A stretch of DNA of 47,315 bases from Liolophura sinensis (Eukaryota > Mollusca > Polyplacophora > Chitonida > Chitonidae). A program made the translations under genes and the position numbers. Under the pieces are notes generated by a model. That model searched no databases. It was not told where the DNA came from and worked only from the letters and a program-made list of their open reading frames with translations. Positions within the stretch are counted from its first letter, which is position 1; every line of letters begins with the position of its first letter. Location of the stretch: NCBI RefSeq assembly GCF_032854445.1, contig NW_027018282.1, positions 1-47,315 of the forward strand, read 5' to 3'. Shown piece by piece: positions 1 to 6,427 of the stretch.

Positions 1-1
1 C

Positions 2-1601
2 TTCTATATAGCCAGAAGGGAGGCCAACACAGCCAAAAGAGAGGCTATTCGTCGCTATGCTACACGTCTAAAAACCAAACTATCTGACCCAAATCTAGAT
101 ACCAAGACTTACTGGTCTTCAATGAAGTCAATGTTGGGTTCTAAAGCAAAACCTCCAATACCACCACTACTTGTAAATGGTAAAAATGTGTCCAGTGATA
201 TTGATAAGGCCAATGCTTTCTGTGCATTCTTTGCATCACATTCTGACCTTCCATCTCCTGTCCCCGACTTGCCGGACTTCTCCTTCGTTACTACAACTCG
301 TTTAAACAGTATACAAATAACTGAAAAGGAAGTCGGCCAGTGTCTCAGTTCGTTAAATACAAAAAAGGCATCAGGTCCGGATGGGATCAGTAATTTTATG
401 TTGCAGAGTGCAGCAGGAAGTATAACACCCTCGCTTACTAAACTATTTAACTCTTCATTGCAAAACGGCGTCTTTCCGTCCGCGTGGAAAAGGTGCCGCG
501 TTTGCCCAGTATTTAAAAAAGGTGATCGACATTGTATTTCTAACTACAGACCAGTATGTCTTCAACCATCGATATCCAAAGTATTTGAAAAAGTCGTCTA
601 TAAACATTTATATCAATATCTTACGATAAACAATATTCTTATTCCTCACAATGCAGGATTCAAAAGTGGTGATTCAACTATCTGTCAACTAACTAAAATC
701 GTCCATAATATTTATAAAGGTTTAGACAACGGTAATGATATGTGTTTGGTATTCTTGGATGTGAGCAAAGCCTTTGACAAGGTTTGGCACACAGGTTTAC
801 TATTTAAGTTGAGGCAGATGGGTATTGGAGGAATGTTACTGGCGTGGATAAATGATTACTTATCTGATCGATCAATCTCTGTTTGCCTCAACGGTAAAGA
901 ATCTAGCTCGAATCCTACGTACTCAGGAGTTCCTCAGGGCTCTGTACTTGGTCCTTTGTTGTTTCTTATCTTCATAAATGATATAAATACTAATATTGAA
1001 TGTGACATAAATATATTTGCTGACGACACATCCTTGTTAGTAGAAATTAAAGATTTACCAGTCTCAGAAACTAGACTGAACCGTGACCTTAGCAAGTTAG
1101 CGTCGTGGGCAAATCAATGGTGTGTCACATTCAATGCTCTTAAGACAGTTTATTTACTTGTATCATTAAAGGGAAATCCTTCCTATCCCAAACTGTATCT
1201 TAATGGCACGGAGGTGAAGAGCGTTCAGTCCCACAAACACCTTGGGATCTTTTTACAACACAATGGGAAATGGGACGAACACATTAGAAACTTAGTTAAT
1301 AAATGTAACAAAAAACTGAGTATTCTCAACCGATGTAAGAAATGCCTTACCCGAAAATGTTTGAAAACTCTATACTTCAGTATACTTCAGTCAAATAAGA
1401 TCTACCATCGAATATGGTGACATCCTGTTTGACAATTGTGGTATAGTGTTGTCTCAAAAACTTGAAACAATTCAGCGAAGAGCTGCTCTTCTCTGTTCTG
1501 GGGGCCTACGTCGGACATCGTATAGTAAATTATTAAATGAACTAAGATGGGAACCCGCTTTATGTGAGACGTGGATCCCACAGAATTCTTCTTTTCCATA
1601 A
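2..1601 (+). pseudogene. LINE ORF2 (partial): reverse transcriptase region, broken by a 10-bp duplication
   Basis: This is the RT part of ORF2; the frame is open from base 2 and enters from outside the window. RT motifs are readable in order: ASGPDG, NYRPV, FLDVSKAFD (motif A), SGVPQGSVLGP (motif B), FADD (motif C, catalytic aspartates) and HLGI. At 1371-1390 a 10-base unit is duplicated; translation then runs out of frame and stops at 1420. The original frame resumes after the duplication and stays open to 1601, where the end shared by all copies is reached. The catalytic core lies before the break, but the thumb-side region after it would be lost. The role in an intact element is target-primed reverse transcription of the LINE RNA. 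Confidence 0.93.
1371..1390 (+). repeat. 10-bp perfect tandem duplication inside the RT gene
   Basis: TATACTTCAG occurs twice in direct succession. Copies 2-4 have it once at the matching site (for example near 9180). The event is private to copy 1 and shifts the ORF2 frame. Confidence 0.95.
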
Positions 1602-1971
1602 AATTATAAATGGGCTATCGCCTCCTTATTTGAAAAAATTACTACCATGCGGAAATGAAGCTGTCGTCAGTACATACAATCTACGAAATAAGCACAACAT
1701 CCGTCTTCCCAAAGGTCGTATCCAGTTGTACATGTCGTCATTTATTCCCCAAACAATTAAAGATTGGAATTCAATACCTCTCCACTTTCGTCACGACTCT
1801 CTAGAAAAGCTTAAATCCTATCTTAAACCTAGTTTTGTTGACAGCATTACTATTTCCGTACTGTACGATTCTTTTGTAACATTTTCCTCGATACTGCATT
1901 GTAGGATGCGGATGGGACTGAGCGCTCTTCACGCAGACTTATTTACCAATGGCCTTTCAGTCTTGTCATAA
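1564..1971 (+). pseudogene. LINE ORF2 C-terminal segment, copy 1 (+1 frame relative to the RT)
   Basis: The frame carries the usual post-RT region of CR1-like ORF2: HKIINGLSPPYL, YNLRN, TIKDWNSIPLHF and an LHCRMRMG block. It overlaps the end of the RT frame and has no ATG at its start, so it is the continuation of ORF2 after a +1 frame change near 1555 and not a separate gene. The same break is present in all four copies. Confidence 0.85.
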
Positions 1972-1972
1972 A

Positions 1973-2233
1973 TGTAATTACAAATGTGAAAATTCTCATC
2001 ATTTTCTTATTGAATAACCCGCATATGCCGCTCAAAGGAAGCACATGTTCGACAGGTTTACTAAAACGATTTCTCCAAATGCTCACTTATCTATTTTCCT
2101 TCCGCATTGCTCAAAACATATATCAAATATTTTACTTTTTGGATCAAATGACCTATCTCTTGAAGACAATAAAACCATATTCTGTTCTGTGCACAAATTC
2201 GTTCAAGATTTATCCATCGTACTCACCAAGTAG
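1973..2233 (+). pseudogene. LINE ORF2 extreme C-terminus remnant, copy 1
   Basis: After a second +1 frame change at about 1965, the frame reads a cysteine/histidine-rich start (CNYKCENSHHF), then a TAA, then a further open stretch (PAYAAQRKHMFDRF). This resembles the Cys/His-rich tail seen at the end of many CR1-like ORF2 proteins. A 10-bp deletion after about 2209, present only here, shortens the tail compared with the other copies. Confidence 0.6.
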
Positions 2234-2421
2234 TTCAAACAAGCTCCTTTTAAGGTACAAAGTGCTAAGACTGAAACCCATTCCTAAATCTGTTATATAA
2301 TCGGTACATAATGAAGTATATGAGTGTGAGCAGTATTGGATGCCTATGTGTATTGTAAATATTGTAAATATTTTATTCTTCACTATCAAGTTTCAATTAT
2401 ATAAATGTATGATGTATATAA

Positions 2422-2473
2422 GTTTGAGGAGACCCCCTAGTGACCCATGGGTTGTGGGATATCCTCAGCAAAC
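2422..2473 (+). other. 3' UTR stem-loop of LINE copy 1
   Basis: GTTTGAGGA (2422-2430) can pair with TCCTC and AAAC of the downstream arm (2462-2473), with AGC bulged. The loop holds the palindrome ACCCATGGGT. It lies directly before AATAAA, where the RT of several LINE clades recognises its RNA. The pairing is visible in the sequence; the function is inferred. Confidence 0.6.
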
Positions 2474-2474
2474 A

Positions 2475-2480
2475 AATAAA
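2475..2480 (+). promoter_or_regulatory. AATAAA polyadenylation signal, LINE copy 1
   Basis: Canonical AATAAA just after the stem-loop and before the ATTAA tail. Confidence 0.7.
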
Positions 2481-2481
2481 G

Positions 2482-2507
2482 AATTAAATTAAAAATTAAA
2501 TTAAATG
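2482..2507 (+). repeat. ATTAA-repeat 3' tail of LINE copy 1
   Basis: Four ATTAA units with an AA interruption, ending in ATG. A short tandem tail in place of poly(A) is common in CR1/L2-type LINEs. The next base starts the satellite. Confidence 0.75.
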
Positions 2508-4161
2508 AATGCTGCTGTCAAGAGGCTAATCCGACGTATTTTGTGACGAGAAATCGAATGGTGCAAACCGCGTTGCTCTCCGACCAATACTTTTGGCTGT
2601 AGCCACAATTGAATAATCATTGATGTCAAGATCACGTGCCCAGCAACGGCTCTTACTCCATGGAAACCAAGGAAATTTGCAATTTTTCAACAGCTGGAGA
2701 TGCCTGGCCCAATTGCGCATCTTTTGGCACCTTATTGATGTGGGTCAGTGTTAAATTGTACTTTTTACAGCGGACTGTGTCACGTACCTTGTGTTTTTTT
2801 ATATACAAATGGTGTGGTTTTTCTACATGTAGATAAAGACATTGAGTTTGTCTTCGACTTAGAAGTAAGACAACTGCTGGGTGAGTTAAATGGGCTTGGC
2901 CCAAAGATTTGACGTCGTCTGGGCTACCGAAGGGCACATAACTTATAATGAAAAGTTGAATATAGTAATGACCAGAAGCGATTGTACATAGTAAATGTAG
3001 CCGATTTCAATTCGCATAAAGACCTGGTAAAAATCCAAAAGTGGAAAAACTGTTCCAATGCTGCTGGTAAGAGGCTAATCCGACGTATTTTGTGACGAGA
3101 AATAGAATGGTGCAAACCACGTTGCTCTCCGACCAATACTTTTGGCTGTAGCCACAAATGAATAATCATTGATGTCAAGATCACGTGCCCAGCAACGGCT
3201 CTTACTCCATGGAAACCAAGGAAATTTGCAATTTTTCAACAGCTGGAGATGCCTGGCCCAATTGCGCATCTTTTGGCACCTTATTGATGTGGGTCAGTGT
3301 TCAATTGTACTTTTTACAGCGGACTGTATCAAGTACCTTGTGTTTTTTTTATATACAAATGGTGTGGTTTTTCTACATGTAGATAAAGACATTGAGTTTG
3401 TCTTCGACTTAGAAGTAAGACATTTGCTGGGTGAGTTAAATGGGCTTGGCCCAAAGATTTGACGTCGTCTGGGCTACCGAAGGGCACATAACTTATAATG
3501 AAAAGTTGAATATAGTAATGACCAGTCGCGATTGTACATAGTTAATGTAGCCGATTTCAATTAGAAAAAAATACCAGGCAAAAATCCAAAAGTGGAAAAA
3601 CTGTTCCAATGCTGCTGGTAAGAGGCTAATCCGACGTATTTTTTGACGAGAAATCGAATGGTGCAAATCGCGTTGCTCTCCGACCAATACTTTTGGCTGT
3701 AGCCACAAATGAATAATCATTGATGTCAAGATCACGTGCCCAGCAACGGCTCTTACTCCATGGAAACCAAGGAAATTTGCAATTTTTCAACAGCTGGAGA
3801 TGCCTGGCCCAATTGCGCATCTTTTGGCACCTTATTGATGTGGGTCAGTGTTCAATTGTACTTTTTACAGCGGACTGTGTCATGTACCTTGTGTTTTTTT
3901 TATATACAAATGGTGTGGTTTTTCTACATGTAGATAAAGACATTGAGTGTCTTCGACTTAGAAGTAAGACAACTGCTGGGTGAGTTAAATGGGCTTGGCC
4001 CAAAGATTTGACGTCGTCTGGGCTACCGAAGGGCACATAACTTATAATGAAAAGTTGAATATAGTAATGACCAGTTGCGATGGTACATAGTAAATGTAGC
4101 CGATTTCAATTCGCAAAAAGACCAGGCAAAAATCCAAAAGTGGAAAAACTGTTCCAATGCT
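2508..4161 (+). repeat. Satellite array A: three ~550-bp monomers
   Basis: Monomers start at 2508, 3057 and 3608 (549, 551 and 548 bp), followed by AATGCT before LINE copy 2. Each monomer contains CCAAT, CACGTG, CCATGG, the 10-bp palindrome CTACATGTAG, TGGGC-TTG-GCCCA and GACGTC. The first and last monomers, which touch LINEs, share variants rare in the interior type: GTGTCA(C/T)GTACC, CAACTG, AGTAAATGTAG and a CGCA linker. Open frames of 60-97 codons exist on both strands, but they overlap one another and I do not regard them as genes. Confidence 0.97.
4156..4161 (+). repeat. Left target-site duplication (AATGCT) of LINE copy 2
   Basis: AATGCT ends the satellite and is repeated at 10317-10322 after the LINE tail, where the satellite continues as GCTG. 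In uninterrupted monomers it occurs once at this phase. Confidence 0.7.
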
Positions 4162-4172
4162 AACATAACGCA

Positions 4173-4182
4173 CAAGATGGCG
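4173..4182 (+). promoter_or_regulatory. YY1-like site at the LINE 5' end, copy 2
   Basis: CAAGATGGCG, 11 bases into the element, matches the core of the YY1 consensus. Human L1 has a YY1 site at the same relative place, where it directs the transcription start. The match is visible; binding is inferred. Confidence 0.5.
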
Positions 4183-4404
4183 TCTATCGAATAAGGCGGA
4201 CCAGTGAGAGGTGGTAATCCTGGCTGACTTGAGAGTTTCCCTAAGTTGATTCACATATGTTTGTGTGGATATGTTCTACATTTGGTAATTTGGGCAATTA
4301 AACGTGAAGATAGAGTTCATGAAGCAGAGAATTGCTAAAATCAGTGACAGCAAAAACAGTGCTTGTGACTTACCTGTTGATCCAGCCTGAACAACAACAA
4401 CACC

Positions 4405-4722
4405 ATGAACCAACCTCGGATTGAGTCTCTCTTCAGTGGGGCGTGCAGTGAAAAGGTAACTGCTAGTACTAACTCTGATATAGTCCAAAATGAAAATTCG
4501 AAGACGTCACCTGGAATTCCTGCTAGTAGTAACCTTGCTCAGCCCTCAAGAACGGCAATATCAAGATTTTCAGGAAAACGTAAACTGAATCTGGTCGCCC
4601 AAAATCCCAGCATTAAAAGGTTGAATTCATTACCCGACATTCAGTCCCTAATTTGTGCTGATCGAGGTGAGGACGAAACCGAGTTATACGAGGTAACAAA
4701 CTTCAAGGCTGGAACTGACTAA
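4405..4722 (+). CDS. LINE ORF1, N-terminal segment (copy 2)
   Basis: A 105-codon frame starts at an ATG in a good context (ACC before ATG) just after a CAA-rich leader. The protein is polar and Ser/Thr/Asn-rich, with a basic patch (SGKRKLN, around residues 60-66) and no recognised domain, which fits the disordered N-terminus of LINE ORF1 proteins. It ends at TAA 4720-4722. The next frame (+1) is open from 4697 and carries the coiled coil and RNA-binding part, so this is very probably the first part of one ORF1. The same TAA and frame change occur in copy 4, and the corresponding sequence in copy 3 is the same at this point. Confidence 0.7.
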   Translation: MNQPRIESLFSGACSEKVTASTNSDIVQNENSKTSPGIPASSNLAQPSRTAISRFSGKRKLNLVAQNPSIKRLNSLPDIQSLICADRGEDETELYEVTNFKAGTD

Positions 4723-5464
4723 CTTTCTTACCGAGAGCATATTGACACCTCAAGTCAGCAAACATCTAAATTGCCTAATCCTGAATGCTGTAGAAACGGC
4801 TATAAAACCACTAATTGAGCTAGTATCGTCGAGTAAGAATGACATAACAACCCTTGCACGTAAAGTTGACAGTCTACAACTAGAAATTGCTGATAGGGAT
4901 AAGACAATTTGTGAATGTAAGGCTGAAATATCAGATCTAAAATCTGAACTGGCAATCGTCAATTCCCTACTCAGAAAAAGCTCAGAAGAAAATATGCGAC
5001 AAAAGGATGAATTCCAGTCCCTTTTAGACAAAGCCGAACAATATAGTAGACGAGAGTGTCTGCGGATTTCTGGCCTTTCACTTCAACCAGGTGAAACGAC
5101 TGATGACGCGGTGTGCCGACTTGCAAGTCATCTTAATATTGAAATGTGTAAAAAAGATATCTCGCGATCACATTTTATTGGAAAAAAACAGTCCCAGATA
5201 ATCGTTAGGTTTGTTTCGTACCGAACCAGATCTGAACTGATTAGAGCACGTCCATTAATGAAGAGCGCCAATGGTTACACAGGGGTGTATATAAATGAAG
5301 ATCTCACGAAAACTAGGTATAAGCTCTTTAAAAGATTACTTCAAAAGAAGAAAGAAGGTGTGATTTTCTCAGCCTGGACACACGACGGAAATGTGTTCTA
5401 TTGTTCCCAAGACGGGGGAGTGAAGGTGCAGGTGGCTTCTGAATGGGATCTCGAGAACATGTAA
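4697..5464 (+). CDS. LINE ORF1, coiled-coil and RRM-like RNA-binding segment (copy 2)
   Basis: ORF1 proteins coat LINE RNA as nucleic-acid chaperones. This frame is open from 4697 without an early ATG (TTG at 4742; first ATG at 4993), so it needs a +1 frame change from the upstream segment. Counting from TTG 4742, residues about 30-95 form a heptad-rich coiled coil (LARKVDSLQLEIADRD, then KAEISDLKSEL). Next comes the YSRRECLRISGL start of an RRM-like domain, with SHFIGKK and IIVRFVSY as its later strands. A C-terminal part follows with VYINEDLTKTRYKLFKRLL and an SAWTHDGNVFYC strand. This order matches the L1-ORF1/Transposase_22 type. It ends at TAA 5462-5464. Confidence 0.82.
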   Translation, partial: QTSRLELTNFLTESILTPQVSKHLNCLILNAVETAIKPLIELVSSSKNDITTLARKVDSLQLEIADRDKTICECKAEISDLKSELAIVNSLLRKSSEENMRQKDEFQSLLDKAEQYSRRECLRISGLSLQPGETTDDAVCRLASHLNIEMCKKDISRSHFIGKKQSQIIVRFVSYRTRSELIRARPLMKSANGYTGVYINEDLTKTRYKLFKRLLQKKKEGVIFSAWTHDGNVFYCSQDGGVKVQVASEWDLENM

Positions 5465-6427
5465 TCAACCTGGTCAAATCACTTTTCCCGTGCAGGATAC
5501 AGGAGTGTTCATACTTTAATCATTAAAGACAGCCGACCGATGTGCTTTCTGTATAGTAACTCTGACTGTACATGCGTGTCTACTAACACAAAAGTGCGGT
5601 CTGCTGCCGTAACTTACGTAATAGCAGATAATATGTACGCTACTCCAACACAAACTGCTGCTCAATGTCTCTCTCTAAAACACTTGACTTGATCAACAAT
5701 ATAGTACTCACAACGAATTGGTCTTGGACATGTGTAAATGGCCGTGTAAATGTACATGTATACATACATATATCCATATATCTGCATAAGTAAGCCCGAA
5801 AAATTAAAAAAATTATCTGATAGTTAAGAATATATAAATGTATATATGCATTTGGCCATGACACATTAAATATTCCAGTTCAATTACCGGATAAATTTCA
5901 AATTAAACTACAAATATTAGGGAACAATAAATATATGAAGTAGACGGGAAAATGACGTCATTATGTTTGTGTACCAAGCTACAGGGTACCAAAAGTGAAA
6001 AGTCACGGTTAACAAAACGTACAATCTATTTGTATTGTCTTTGACCATTTTTCAGTATCCTTCCAGTGAGCCCAAATCGTTGTTTATCCGATAAGTAGAT
6101 AAATAATTACCATTCAAAACTATACGGAAGATTGGCCCTCATTTCTGATTAATAGTTGTCTCCTTTAGGCAAATCCCAATTCTCAATATATAAGTTGAAA
6201 ATACTCACCTTAGTGATAACATTTGTAAACAAACTGTCATTGTTAATAACTTCCTCATGATACTTTATTGTGTCAGTAACCCACCTCTCCCTATACGCTT
6301 CTGTCTGGGACTGGTGCTTCTGAGGACGTACTATGTACGCACCTTTACACATATTTTTTGTGATTTATTTTGAAATTCTTACTTGTATGTACTGGACTAT
6401 GTTACATGTGATCTTACCGATAACTAC
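5465..6427 (+). other. ORF1-ORF2 spacer of LINE copy 2, no gene seen
   Basis: This AT-rich stretch is unusually long for a LINE inter-ORF gap and has no convincing coding frame. It includes a TA/CA-rich patch around 5750-5785 that differs between copies, and a small indel/substitution block near 6050 (copies 3 and 4 carry a second ATCCTTCC unit). The ORF2 frame is open from 6374, with TTG at 6383 and the first ATG at 6428. It could hold signals for ORF2 translation or simply be decayed sequence. Confidence 0.6.

Larger units (their letters stand above)
1..2507 (+). mobile_element. LINE copy 1 (5' part outside window), CR1/Jockey-group-like non-LTR retrotransposon
   Basis: The first base falls inside ORF2, upstream of the RT core, and matches copy 2 from about position 7810, so roughly 3.6 kb of the element lies before the window. 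It holds the RT domain, the split C-terminal region, the 3' UTR stem-loop, AATAAA and the ATTAA tail. Two events are unique to this copy: a perfect 10-bp tandem duplication at 1371-1390 that shifts the RT frame, and a 10-bp deletion after about 2209 relative to the other copies. The two cancel, so the total length stays on the 7809-bp spacing to copy 2. It shares the valine codon just after the FADD motif with copy 2, whereas copies 3 and 4 have glutamate. Confidence 0.95.

Noticed and set aside
1402-1599. Minus-strand open frames of 65-93 codons opposite ORF1 and ORF2
   Set aside because: They lie opposite strongly coding sequence, have no recognisable motif, and recur only because the LINE copies are repeated.
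3169-3462. A 97-codon plus-strand frame repeated in nearly every satellite monomer, plus 64-86-codon frames on both strands
   Set aside because: Several frames overlap in the same monomer on both strands, single-base changes end or extend them freely (GATTTGA and GAATTGA ends, indels), and no domain is recognisable. This is what near-identical repeats produce by chance.
2508-4161. Satellite monomers as an integral 5' part of the LINE, as in mouse L1
   Set aside because: Not excluded, but second choice. The array also follows the LINE tail at the same monomer phase with AATGCT doubled, which a 6-bp target-site duplication explains and promoter monomers do not. The satellite also runs for 16 kb without a LINE.
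4693-4758. Possible intron (AG-GTAACA donor, TCAG acceptor) joining the two ORF1 segments
   Set aside because: The interval is 66 bases, a multiple of three, so removing it keeps the first frame and does not reach the frame of the coiled-coil segment.
5750-5785. TA/CA-rich patch as a functional microsatellite or origin
   Set aside because: Short, differs between copies by slippage-like changes, and no other signal supports a function.
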